64,000 nt of DNA from Aquimarina latercula DSM 2041. GTDB lineage: Bacteria; Bacteroidota; Bacteroidia; Flavobacteriales; Flavobacteriaceae. Each line of letters starts with the position of its first letter. Positions within the stretch are counted from its first letter, which is position 1. The notes beneath the pieces were generated by a model. The model was not told the DNA's origin and made no database searches. It was given only the letters and a program-made list of their open reading frames with translations. Made by a program: the position numbers and the translations under genes. The DNA lies in the NCBI RefSeq assembly GCF_000430645.1, contig NZ_AUMK01000004.1:62001-126000 (forward strand), in the 5' to 3' direction. Shown piece after piece: positions 15,675 through 24,273 of the stretch.

Positions 15675-18409
15675 TGGCGTATATCATCTACAGTTCAGCA
15701 CTTATAGGTTTGTCATATTTGATATATAGATTATTCCTATCTAAAGAGACTTTTTATCACCTAAACAGAGGAGTATTAATTAGCTTGATGGTGATCTCAT
15801 TTTCCATACCTTTTATCTCGGTACCAGAAAATATATCTTTTAGAACGGCCTTATTTCAGAAAGAAATTATCGAAAATCCGGTACCTAACTTGGTTGAAAC
15901 TAATGTTTATAACAATGAAGACTCAGTAAGCTTTTCTGAGAATACAACTACCATTACTGCTACTGAATCAATAAACCCTGCTATTATTTCTTTGGATTGG
16001 AAATCAATAATTCTCTATATCTATATTTTAGGTGTAATGGCGTTTGGAGTTAATTTTTTAATTCAATTGATTGTATTAGTATACAGAATGATAAAGTTTC
16101 CTACTATCGAAGTTGATGCATACAAAATTGTAGAAACGGATACTAATCATGCACCCTACTCTTTTTGGAATAGGATATTCATCAATCCAAATCAATACAA
16201 TCCAGATACATATTTGCAAATACTAAAACATGAACAATTACATATTTCCGGAAAACATAGTTTAGATATGTTATTAGTAGAATTATTAGTTACTATACAA
16301 TGGTTTAATCCATTTGCCTGGTTATATCGTAAGGCCATTGACAATAATCTAGAATATCTTACGGATCACGGTATGCTTATTAAAGGGGAGAATAAAGAAG
16401 TATATCAAATGAATTTATTAAAAGTATCAACCCCAGATATGCCTACAGGTTTGGCAACAAGTTACAATCAATCATTTCTCAAAAAACGAATCATTATGAT
16501 GAATTCCAAAAAATCAACAGCAAAATCAGGATGGAAATACCTAATCATTATTCCATTACTGGCAGTAACCGTATTATCATTTAATCCGGTCAGTATTAAC
16601 ACATCAATTGATGAATCTATTTCTAATGAATTAGAAACCCCAAGTGATGAACATTTTAAAGAGTCCAAGTTTAAAAATGACTTTACCAAAGGAGCCTGGG
16701 ATGCAGAAGAAGGAGGCGGTAAACTCTGTATTATGTATAGAAATGCAGAACCTCTAAAAAGAAGTTATTGGTCTATAACGCGTTGTTACGATCCTTCATT
16801 TTTTGCCGATTTCCCTTCGGGTAGCAAACAAAAATTCGAAATTACACGAGATGCAGGAACTATGGTATTTAGTGGTCAATACGAAAATGGGATTGGAGAT
16901 GGAAGATATACTTTTACACCCAATACAAGTTTTAGCAGCGCATTATCTAAACAAGGATTTAAGGTAGATAATGAAGAGCTTGTACATTGTTTTCTTACTG
17001 ATTTTGACAATGCTTATTTGGCTTATCTAAAACAAGAAAATCTTTCTCTAGATCAAGATGATTTTGAAGATATCATACACAAAGGACTTTCTTTGGAAAA
17101 ATTGAAAATGTATAGAAAAGAATTATCCAAATTAGGATATACAGATTATACTATGAATGAGGTAAGTAAATTAAACTTATTTGATGTAGATGTTGCCTAT
17201 ATAAAATTCATTAACAACGTTAATGGTCAACAAGCTACATTAAAAGAAATTACGAAAGCTAAAATTCATAATCTATCTCCAGATTTTATTAAATCTTATA
17301 ATGACAATGGATATAAAAAGATGTCATTAAATGACTATATGAGACTAAAGATTCATAATGTATCTCCTGATTTTATTGCCGATTTTAAAAAAGAAGGATA
17401 CACAAATATTTCAGCAAAGGAGGCACAGAATCTGAAGATCCACAATGTGACTCCACAATATGTGCAAGCTTATAAAAACGTTGGATACAAAAACATTACT
17501 CTAAAAGAGGCTAAAAACCTAAAAATACATAATGTAACACCAGCATTTATAAGCAGTTTTAAAACATCGGGATATCCAAATATCACATTAAAAGAAGCTA
17601 GAAATCTTAAAATACATAATGTAACACCAGACCTTATAAAATCTTATAAAAAAGCAGGGCAAACCAATCTTTCCTTAAAAGAAGCCATTAAATTAAAAAT
17701 TCATGGAATTTCTCCTGAACAAGCAAAAGCTGCTCAACAAAACGGAAAATCAAGTTCTTCTACAAGTAGTTCGGGAAAAGGATATCAAGAAATTAAACAA
17801 AACCCTAATGACTTTATAAAACAATTTAAGGCACTTGGTTATGAAAACGCTTCCGTAGATGATATCATTTCACTTAAAATTCATAATGTGACTCCAGAGT
17901 TTATAAAAAAATATCACGCCGCGGGGTATAAAAACATTCCTTTAGATAAAGTTGTAGGTTTAAAAATTCATAATGTGACTCCAGAATTCATTAATACCTT
18001 TAAAAAAGCTGGATATCAGAATATTTCTATAGATGAAGCAATGTCATTAAAAATACATAATGTATCGCCAGATGTTGCTAAAGAGTATAAAAATATTGGA
18101 TATAGTAATTTAGATATTGACGATTTGATGTCTTTAAAGATTCACAATATTTCTCCTGAATATATTAAAGAATTTAAAAAAACTAAGTTTGGTAATCTTC
18201 CTTTAGATGATATTATGTCTTTCAAAATACATAATGTAACTCCAGAGTTTATAAAAACATTTGAAGATATAGGTTATAAGAATATCACAGCTGATCAAGC
18301 GCAAAGTTTAAGAATTCATGGAGTAACTCCAGAGTTTGTAAAATCATTAAAGGAACAGGACAATGATGTCTCTCTTGATCAAGCAATCAGAATAAAAATT
18401 CATTTTTAA
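15674..18409 (+). CDS. BlaR1-like M56 metallopeptidase with C-terminal 29-residue repeats
   Basis: A 911-residue membrane protein. The M56 part (about 1-310) has hydrophobic helices near 7-20, 33-50 and 110-138, and the zinc motif HEQLH at 186-190, with Glu227 in NNLEYLTDHG as the probable third ligand. A further helix follows at about 287-303 (LIIIPLLAVTVLSF). A beta-rich segment (about 340-440) leads to a long repeat region, about 530-911. Instead of the penicillin-binding sensor of true BlaR1, it carries the repeats KIHNVTPEFIxxxKxxGYxN. M56 antirepressors cleave or cause cleavage of BlaI. The stimulus is unknown. Confidence 0.88.
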   Translation: MAYIIYSSALIGLSYLIYRLFLSKETFYHLNRGVLISLMVISFSIPFISVPENISFRTALFQKEIIENPVPNLVETNVYNNEDSVSFSENTTTITATESINPAIISLDWKSIILYIYILGVMAFGVNFLIQLIVLVYRMIKFPTIEVDAYKIVETDTNHAPYSFWNRIFINPNQYNPDTYLQILKHEQLHISGKHSLDMLLVELLVTIQWFNPFAWLYRKAIDNNLEYLTDHGMLIKGENKEVYQMNLLKVSTPDMPTGLATSYNQSFLKKRIIMMNSKKSTAKSGWKYLIIIPLLAVTVLSFNPVSINTSIDESISNELETPSDEHFKESKFKNDFTKGAWDAEEGGGKLCIMYRNAEPLKRSYWSITRCYDPSFFADFPSGSKQKFEITRDAGTMVFSGQYENGIGDGRYTFTPNTSFSSALSKQGFKVDNEELVHCFLTDFDNAYLAYLKQENLSLDQDDFEDIIHKGLSLEKLKMYRKELSKLGYTDYTMNEVSKLNLFDVDVAYIKFINNVNGQQATLKEITKAKIHNLSPDFIKSYNDNGYKKMSLNDYMRLKIHNVSPDFIADFKKEGYTNISAKEAQNLKIHNVTPQYVQAYKNVGYKNITLKEAKNLKIHNVTPAFISSFKTSGYPNITLKEARNLKIHNVTPDLIKSYKKAGQTNLSLKEAIKLKIHGISPEQAKAAQQNGKSSSSTSSSGKGYQEIKQNPNDFIKQFKALGYENASVDDIISLKIHNVTPEFIKKYHAAGYKNIPLDKVVGLKIHNVTPEFINTFKKAGYQNISIDEAMSLKIHNVSPDVAKEYKNIGYSNLDIDDLMSLKIHNISPEYIKEFKKTKFGNLPLDDIMSFKIHNVTPEFIKTFEDIGYKNITADQAQSLRIHGVTPEFVKSLKEQDNDVSLDQAIRIKIHF
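17261..18409 (+). repeat. Twelve 29-residue repeats inside the M56 gene
   Basis: The motif K/R-I-H-N/G-x-S/T-P begins twelve repeats, usually 29 residues (87 bp) long, and a thirteenth copy is cut to KIHF at the C-terminus. Each unit reads roughly KIHNVTPEFIxxFKxxGYxNIxLDEAxxL. Between units six and seven a serine-rich linker (SSSSTSSSGKG) splits the array. More degenerate units precede it from about residue 470 (KMYRKELSKLGYTDYTMNEVSKL). The repetition is at protein level; codons vary, so it is not a recent DNA duplication. Confidence 0.85.
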
Positions 18410-18460
18410 ATGAATATTGTCAAGAACTAATCTATCATTTATACATTCATCAATCATAGA

Positions 18461-18495
18461 AAATGCTGTTACTAATAGTCTGTAACAGCATTTTT
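18461..18495 (+). terminator. Intrinsic terminator after the BlaR1-like gene
   Basis: AAATGCTGTTAC at 18461-18472 pairs perfectly with GTAACAGCATTT at 18482-18493, with T's continuing to 18495. This is a strong hairpin with a T-run, 52 bp after the stop codon and before the convergent lipoprotein gene. Confidence 0.85.
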
Positions 18496-18565
18496 AATTA
18501 ATCTTAAACGATTAGGCAGACATTCTAAATCATCAGATATAATCAAAATCTATATAGAACTTAGA

Positions 18566-19474
18566 TTATTTGTGTATATGTAATCCTATTTGCCTATGTA
18601 TTCTGAGTGAATTGTCTTTTTCTCTTCTCCAATATGAGATCCCAGATCCTGTGGTATTACCTGAAAATCCTGGCACCGTCCAATCTACATAAAACCCTCC
18701 ATATTTGATATATCCATTTTCTACTTTATCATATGCATACGTCATAATTTCAAGGGAATCAATTTTTGCAGGATTCTGATAATATGCTTTATAATGATCT
18801 AACAAAACAGCTTTTCCAGTTTTAATGGTATCGGCGAATGGCAAATACATTGTATCGTCGGTATATGAATCTGCTGTTTTTTCAGGAATTCTAGCAATTA
18901 CATTACTTTTTCCCAAAGTTGTATAGGCCATCAATTCTCTTGGTATCTCAATAGTTTTTAGTACAGATGTACTTGCTTCGGGAACCAAAAATACTTTAGG
19001 ATCATCAATATGCTCTAAATAGCCTAATGCTTCTGCGCGTATCATTAGTTTTCCATTTACCATCTTTTTCCAAACATTAAAATACTTTCCTTTTAATTTT
19101 TTCGAGTTTTCAAAAACCGTGGTAAACAAACCTATTTCTATAATTCTATTAGAAAATTCTATAACATCAATCGTTTCCCTATGATATTCTTTAATATTCT
19201 GTCTCGCAAATATAGTGTCATAGTATATTTTAATATTATCACTATGAACTATTAATGGATTGTAATCCGTAAATAACAAAGATTCTTGATCATACAAATC
19301 ATGTATCGCTTCAAAAGAACTTGTCTTTATTGCTGTACTAATTCTTTCATTATACTCTTGCAAAAGATCTTCCACCCTTTCTGATTCTTGTAATTCATCA
19401 ATCTTATTACTCTTTGAGTTTTTACAAGCCAATAACGTTGCTAATACAATAGTTAGGACTATGAAATTTTTCAT
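18566..19474 (-). CDS. Lipoprotein with two NTF2-like (SnoaL/DUF4440) domains
   Basis: A 302-residue protein with a lipoprotein signal (lipobox TLLACKNS, Cys17). Two NTF2-like domains follow. The first, about 40-155, has YNERISTAIKTSSFEAIHDLYDQESLLFTDYN and NVWKKMVNGKLMIRAEAL. The second, about 175-300, has ENGYIKYGGFYVDWTVPG and ends YWRREKDNSLRIHRQIG. It is the last gene of a four-gene leftward cluster, all exported. NTF2-like pairs may bind a small ligand or isomerise it. No active-site residues are clear. Confidence 0.72.
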   Translation of the reverse strand: MKNFIVLTIVLATLLACKNSKSNKIDELQESERVEDLLQEYNERISTAIKTSSFEAIHDLYDQESLLFTDYNPLIVHSDNIKIYYDTIFARQNIKEYHRETIDVIEFSNRIIEIGLFTTVFENSKKLKGKYFNVWKKMVNGKLMIRAEALGYLEHIDDPKVFLVPEASTSVLKTIEIPRELMAYTTLGKSNVIARIPEKTADSYTDDTMYLPFADTIKTGKAVLLDHYKAYYQNPAKIDSLEIMTYAYDKVENGYIKYGGFYVDWTVPGFSGNTTGSGISYWRREKDNSLRIHRQIGLHIHK

Positions 19475-19503
19475 GTTTTGTTTTTTTAAATTCTCAATCT
19501 AGT

Positions 19504-19971
19504 TTAAGAAGTCATATTAAAAATCACTTTCCAAATTTTTAAAGAATCGTTTTTCATCCTTCTAAAAACAAATAAGTTTTTAGTACTAAAAGTATTCGAT
19601 GTTTCGGTATTTGCTGGATAGAAAGTTCCGGTTACTTTGCCCTGCATCACTACTATTTCTTGATAAGAGTGTATCTCTGTTATTTCGTGTTTCATATCAG
19701 CAAAACCAAATTCTTTTTCTTTATCAATATGTGCTATCAATGCCATTTTATCCGTAATTAAAGGCTGATTTGGAGCCATAAGAACGAGATCATCTACCCA
19801 AATTCCCATTTTATTTTCTGTAGAAATAGTATGATCATCTAATATTTCTAAAATAGTCTTCACGGATTTTTGATCTTTTTCTACAGAAAAATTTTGTTTT
19901 TCTTTTTGATCATCACACCCAATCCCTAAAACCATAATTATCAGCACTATAGTTAAGTTTTTTATCCGCAT
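19504..19971 (-). CDS. NTF2-like (SnoaL/DUF4440) lipoprotein
   Basis: A lipoprotein of 155 residues from ATG 19971 (an ATG at 19980 would add three). The lipobox is LGIGCDD and the mature part is a single NTF2-like domain with VKTILEILDDHTISTENKMGIWVDDLVLMAPNQP and NLFVFRRMKNDSLKIWKVIFNM. The closing pattern of two strands ending K-I-W-K-V is typical of DUF4440. It follows the esterase-fold gene by about 20 bp in the same leftward cluster, so it is probably co-transcribed. The function is unknown. Confidence 0.7.
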   Translation of the reverse strand: MRIKNLTIVLIIMVLGIGCDDQKEKQNFSVEKDQKSVKTILEILDDHTISTENKMGIWVDDLVLMAPNQPLITDKMALIAHIDKEKEFGFADMKHEITEIHSYQEIVVMQGKVTGTFYPANTETSNTFSTKNLFVFRRMKNDSLKIWKVIFNMTS

Positions 19972-19992
19972 AAGTATCAATTTAGAGGTTCA

Positions 19993-21063
19993 TTAAAAGG
20001 ATAAATGTTTGTTTAAAAATGGTAAAACTCTTGTGGCTAAGCGCCCTTCATCTCCCCAATACTTATTCCAAGGATCTCCCACAAATTCTTCACCCATATG
20101 ATCTACTCCCAAATCCATCATTTTTTTACTAAACCTACGATTAGAAATTACATGTGCTTGTGTTTGATCAAATCTTGCCCAATCAAATGCAATTGCGGTA
20201 AGATTTCTTAAATTATCTGCATAATCATCCAGTCTTTCATCAAGATGAAATTCTCTTTGCTCTTTTCTTATATTTTTTGGATGAAGTTGCAAAACATTAT
20301 TTTCATCTTTTTCAAATAGAAAATCACAATATAAAGGTGATCTATTTGGATTAGGAAGAAATGCCTGACATACACTGGTAAAAATCTTAGTCCTAATATC
20401 ATCACCTACTTCTTCATATGATCGTGCTACTAATACTTTATCCCAATCAACACCTAAAGAAACTCTTGGCAAATACCCAGAACCAGTAGCTACTGGATGC
20501 AACGCATAAACAATATTGAAAATTTCTGGATATGCCATAGCAACTTTTAATGCTCCTCTTCCACCCATAAAATGACCGATTACCGCTCTACTATTTTTAT
20601 TAGAAATCGTTCGATACTTCCTATCTATAAAAGGAACTAATTCTTCCGTAATAAAATCTAACCAAAAACCGCTTGTGCTAGAGTTTTCAAACAAACTCCC
20701 AACAGTTGGCGAAGAGAAATCAGGTATTACCAAAATAAACTTGTTAGATTTATTTTTTATAATATTTTTATCAATGATTTCTGGAGTTTTATGATCAGAA
20801 ACCACTTGATTTGGATTTTCAAATAAACTATGGAAATAATAGACTACTGGATATTTATTTTTTGATGATGAATAACCTGGCGGAAGGTAAATTTTAATGT
20901 TTCTATTGGTATTTAATCCTATTTTATTTTTAGTTAGAATTCTAGATTCTATAGTATCATCTATAATACTACCCTTTATTTTATATTGTGCAGAAGTAGT
21001 ATGAATACACAAGAATATTAGAAAAAATGATATTGATATTTTCTTCAAAAAAGTAATATACAT
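19993..21063 (-). CDS. Exported esterase-fold protein lacking the catalytic serine
   Basis: A protein of 356 residues from ATG 21063 (an upstream ATG at 21111 is possible but would lengthen the signal). The signal peptide ends CIHTTSAQ. The body follows the esterase D/putative esterase family: NIKIYLPPGYSSSKNKYPVVYYFHS, FITEELVPFIDRKYRT, AVIGHFMGGRGALK. In the family the elbow is G-x-S-M-G-G. Here the serine is Phe165 (codon TTT at 20569-20571). The usual C-terminal G-D-H catalytic His is replaced by Pro331 (VGDPWNKYW). Both changes suggest a pseudoenzyme or binding protein. Confidence 0.8.
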   Translation of the reverse strand: MYITFLKKISISFFLIFLCIHTTSAQYKIKGSIIDDTIESRILTKNKIGLNTNRNIKIYLPPGYSSSKNKYPVVYYFHSLFENPNQVVSDHKTPEIIDKNIIKNKSNKFILVIPDFSSPTVGSLFENSSTSGFWLDFITEELVPFIDRKYRTISNKNSRAVIGHFMGGRGALKVAMAYPEIFNIVYALHPVATGSGYLPRVSLGVDWDKVLVARSYEEVGDDIRTKIFTSVCQAFLPNPNRSPLYCDFLFEKDENNVLQLHPKNIRKEQREFHLDERLDDYADNLRNLTAIAFDWARFDQTQAHVISNRRFSKKMMDLGVDHMGEEFVGDPWNKYWGDEGRLATRVLPFLNKHLSF

Positions 21064-21094
21064 ATTAGAGTTCTTTATGGATTCGTTTATTCGA

Positions 21095-22033
21095 TTAATA
21101 GTTATAATCATACGTTGATATCTGTCTTACAATTTTTAAGGTCCCATTAGGTGCTCTTTGCCATATCTTTATTCCTTTACCAGTGCTAATACCAGAATGT
21201 TCATTATTTCTCCAATTAGCTATATGACTCGCATAATTAACTACATAACCCCCTAAGTCATTTATGTAGTTGTTTCTTATATCTAGTTTCTCGAAAATCG
21301 GAAGTTCTACAACGTGATCTTTAATAAACTTATCTAATGTGGGCTTATCTTTAAATACTGGTTTATAGCTAAAAAAAGCGATCACATCATCGGCATATAA
21401 CTGCGTCCATAATGTATGATCTCTATGCGCTATAAATTCTTCTGTAAAATGATTAATACTTGCTATTTCAAATCTAATGTTACTATTTATCGGAAGATGC
21501 TCCTGATAGGCCAAAACAGTACCTGGAATATCATCAAACTTTAATTGTTCAGTAATATCTGTATGATGATTATAATTCCATATTTCTGAAAGTAAGGAAA
21601 TGTTATTTTCTTGTTTTCTCCATATGTTCATATATTTTCCATTAAGTTCTTCGACTGCGGCTCCATTTTTTAATCGAATTTTCATAGTAAACTCACCTAA
21701 TACGGAGATTTGAGATCCTAAATCCAGCGCTTCAATATTCTTTCTTTTATACTCGATAATATCAAATCGATCAAAGAATGCTTTGTGATATCGCATTGCA
21801 TTTTCTTTTCCTATAAGTGTTTTTTGAAAAGCAGGCATTAGATAAATATCATCAGAATAGTATCCTTCTATTATTTCTGGCGTAGCGGTTATCATTGCTT
21901 TATTACTATCCTTAATAAATCTATTTAGAGAAATATTAATATCATTCTCACTCACCATTTTAGTCTGAGCTATTATCGTTAAGGTATGTAGTAAAAAAAA
22001 CACCCAAAATAGTCCATCTCTAATTTGTCTCAT
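21095..22033 (-). CDS. Exported protein with two NTF2-like (SnoaL/DUF4440) domains
   Basis: A 312-residue protein with a signal peptide (residues 1-22, ending LTIIAQ; no lipobox Cys, so probably soluble periplasmic). Domain one (about 28-160) has LNRFIKDSNKAMITATPEIIEGYYSDDIYLMPAFQ and NGKYMNIWRKQENNISLLSEIWNY. Domain two (about 185-312) has NHFTEEFIAHRDHTLWTQLYADDVIAFFSYKP and IKIWQRAPNGTLKIVRQI. It is the first gene of the leftward cluster. Its start faces a LytS/LytTR system across 235 bp, making it a likely regulatory target. Confidence 0.75.
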   Translation of the reverse strand: MRQIRDGLFWVFFLLHTLTIIAQTKMVSENDINISLNRFIKDSNKAMITATPEIIEGYYSDDIYLMPAFQKTLIGKENAMRYHKAFFDRFDIIEYKRKNIEALDLGSQISVLGEFTMKIRLKNGAAVEELNGKYMNIWRKQENNISLLSEIWNYNHHTDITEQLKFDDIPGTVLAYQEHLPINSNIRFEIASINHFTEEFIAHRDHTLWTQLYADDVIAFFSYKPVFKDKPTLDKFIKDHVVELPIFEKLDIRNNYINDLGGYVVNYASHIANWRNNEHSGISTGKGIKIWQRAPNGTLKIVRQISTYDYNY

Positions 22034-22177
22034 AAAATATTTAGTTTTAGTGGTTTCAACTAAAATATTCTGAAAACAAACATGATAACGTTCGAAATTG
22101 ACAAAATCAGTATAAGTATTGATCTATAACAAAAATGATGTATCTGCTAGCATGAAAGGACACAAAACGAGATCAAT

Positions 22178-22214
22178 ACACTTTCATCAATAATTTGAAC
22201 ACTTTCGTCAATAA
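22178..22214. promoter_or_regulatory. 21-bp-phased direct repeat, candidate LytTR site
   Basis: ACACTTTCATCAATAA at 22178-22193 recurs with one mismatch as ACACTTTCGTCAATAA at 22199-22214, a period of 21 bp. LytTR response regulators bind two direct repeats on one helix face, spaced about two turns. The site is in the divergent region between the exported-protein cluster and the LytS/LytTR genes. The pairing with this regulator is inferred. Confidence 0.5.
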
Positions 22215-22268
22215 ATTAGAACCTCAACTCATCTTTAAGAACTATTTTCTTATTTTAATAGATTGTAA

Positions 22269-23441
22269 ATGATATCATTTATGTCTATAAAATTAGATAC
22301 TATAAAAAACTCTAAAGTACTTATTGGTTTATATCATTATAAAGTACATCACCTTGTGTTTTGGTTTGTTTATCACTATATGTGGTGGGCAATCGGTATT
22401 GGAAGTGCTAAAGAAGCTGCTTACAACATTTTTTTTTCGCCATATAATGTGAAATTTTTATTCTATTTTATTTTTCAAGCGGCAGCTGTATACTTTAACT
22501 TGTATTATTTGATACCAAAATTTTTAGAGAAAAGAAAATACTTCATATACCTCTCCTTTTTTAGTTTGACTATACTAATTACTGTATTAATCATTACTTC
22601 TGGTTATTTTGTTGCGGCTTATGTTTCTGATACTACTCTTACTGAATTATTTGGCGAGCAAACCTTTATTTCTCTTTTAAAATCAGGTCCTTTATCTTCT
22701 ACATTAGCTAGTATGACACTAGCAATGAGTATTAAGCTGACTAAAAATTGGATTAAATCTCAACAACAGCAACAGTTATTAGAAAAAGAAAAAATAGAAA
22801 CAGAGCTTAAATTTTTGAAATCTCAATTTAATCCACATTTCTTATTCAATACTATTAATTCCATTTTTGTTTTGATCCATAAAAACCCAGATATGGCTTC
22901 AGAATCATTAGCAAGCTTTTCAGACCTTATGCGGTATCAATTATATGAATGTAATGAAGCAAAAATCCCTTTAGAAAAAGAGATTAATTATCTTCATAAT
23001 TTTATTAACCTTGGAAAACTTCGTCTTGACCAAACAGTACAAGTGATTACTGCTATCAAAGATCAGATGTGCGGTGATTGGTCTATAGCACCTTTTATTC
23101 TAATGCCTTTCGTAGAAAATGCTTTTAAACATGTTTCTCAAGGTGTAGATCAAAAAAACTGGATTGATATAAAACTTCATAATACCGAAAATGAAATCAT
23201 ATTTGAAATAACAAACTCTATTAATTCCTATGATAATTATACTACTGAAGATCTCATGAAAAACAATGGAATTGGATTAAAAAATGTACAAAGAAGATTA
23301 GATTTAATCTATAAAGATCAATATGATCTCTATATCAAAAAAACTGACAAATTATATCGAGTAGCACTTAAATTAAAGTTGAATCCACACTCTGTTACTT
23401 CTGAAGGTATAATTACACCTATTGCGACATTACAATCTTAA
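22269..23441 (+). CDS. LytS-type membrane histidine kinase
   Basis: A 390-residue sensor kinase. Four hydrophobic helices lie at about 32-50, 64-80, 92-115 and 130-150, with a coiled coil after them (QQQQQLLEKEKIETELKFLK). The His_kinase (PF06580) box is LKSQFNPHFLFNTINSI, with the phospho-accepting His in NPHFLFN. The ATPase part has IAPFILMPFVENAFKHV (N box) and NGIGLKNVQRRLDLIY (G box). It lacks a large extracellular sensor, so the signal is probably sensed in the membrane. It is followed by its LytTR regulator after 10 bp. Confidence 0.92.
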   Translation: MISFMSIKLDTIKNSKVLIGLYHYKVHHLVFWFVYHYMWWAIGIGSAKEAAYNIFFSPYNVKFLFYFIFQAAAVYFNLYYLIPKFLEKRKYFIYLSFFSLTILITVLIITSGYFVAAYVSDTTLTELFGEQTFISLLKSGPLSSTLASMTLAMSIKLTKNWIKSQQQQQLLEKEKIETELKFLKSQFNPHFLFNTINSIFVLIHKNPDMASESLASFSDLMRYQLYECNEAKIPLEKEINYLHNFINLGKLRLDQTVQVITAIKDQMCGDWSIAPFILMPFVENAFKHVSQGVDQKNWIDIKLHNTENEIIFEITNSINSYDNYTTEDLMKNNGIGLKNVQRRLDLIYKDQYDLYIKKTDKLYRVALKLKLNPHSVTSEGIITPIATLQS

Positions 23442-23451
23442 AAAGATAATT

Positions 23452-24186
23452 ATGGTTTTAAAATGTATTGTAATTGATGATGAACCACTGGCAAGAGAAT
23501 GCATAACTAACTACATTAATGAAGTAGATTTTTTAGAATTGCAAGGAACTTGTAGTAACCCTTTGGAAATTACTAAAGTCGAAAATGCGCATGAAGCAGA
23601 TCTACTTTTTTTAGATATTCAGATGCCTAGAATGAATGGTATAGAATTTTTAAAATCTATGAAATCTAAACCTTTGGTAGTAATCACTACTGCTTTTCCT
23701 AACTATGCGTTAGAAGGTTTTGATTTAGACGTAATTGACTATTTACTAAAGCCAATCACCTTTACTCGTTTTTTTAAAGCGGTTTATAAAGTAAAGGATC
23801 AGTACATCCTCTTACAAAATAACACTAGTATAAACACTAACAAAGAAAACAGCACTGCTAATTATGTTTTCATAAAATGTGATAGCAGTTATAAAAAAAT
23901 ATATTTCGACGATATTCTGTTCATCAAAGCAATGCAAAACTACGTAGCATTCCATACATCTGATGGAAAAAAACACCTTTCATTAATACCCCTAAAAGAA
24001 GTCGCAAAACAACTTAACTCTGAAATGTTTATGCAAGTTCACAAGTCATTTATTATACATATTCATAAAATTGAGGCTATCCAAACAGAAGGGATATCAA
24101 TAGGATCTTATCATATTCCATTAGGTAGAAATTATAAGGAAGCTATTATGAAAAAGATAGTAAATGATAAAATTTTAAAAAAATAA
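23452..24186 (+). CDS. LytTR-family response regulator
   Basis: A regulator of 244 residues from ATG 23452 (a TTG frame start at 23422 overlaps the kinase gene and is rejected). The receiver domain has CIVIDDEPLA and the phospho-acceptor Asp55 in FLDIQMPRMNG, with the conserved Lys in DYLLKPI. The C-terminal LytTR DNA-binding domain (about 140-240) has KIYFDDILFIKAMQNYVAFHT and MFMQVHKSFIIHIHKI, the usual signature. It acts on the adjacent LytS-type kinase. The exported-protein cluster on the other strand is the likely target. Confidence 0.93.
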   Translation: MVLKCIVIDDEPLARECITNYINEVDFLELQGTCSNPLEITKVENAHEADLLFLDIQMPRMNGIEFLKSMKSKPLVVITTAFPNYALEGFDLDVIDYLLKPITFTRFFKAVYKVKDQYILLQNNTSINTNKENSTANYVFIKCDSSYKKIYFDDILFIKAMQNYVAFHTSDGKKHLSLIPLKEVAKQLNSEMFMQVHKSFIIHIHKIEAIQTEGISIGSYHIPLGRNYKEAIMKKIVNDKILKK

Positions 24187-24203
24187 TCATATTCTAACTT
24201 TGT

Positions 24204-24239
24204 AAAAAGGCTGCTAACAGAATAGTAAGCAGCCTTTTA
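24204..24239. terminator. Bidirectional terminator between the LytTR gene and gltD
   Basis: AAAAGGCTGCT from 24205 pairs with AGCAGCCTTTT ending at 24238, with a loop of about ten bases. A T-run follows on the plus strand and an A-run precedes it, so it can stop transcripts of both convergent genes. Confidence 0.8.
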
Positions 24240-24273
24240 TTAACACTAATATTGAATATTAGATTCTAAAAAA

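Noticed and set aside
17261-18409. Regular repeats that might be a CRISPR array or satellite DNA
   Set aside because: The 87-bp units are in frame, differ at many synonymous positions and encode a protein repeat; there are no unique spacers or cas genes.
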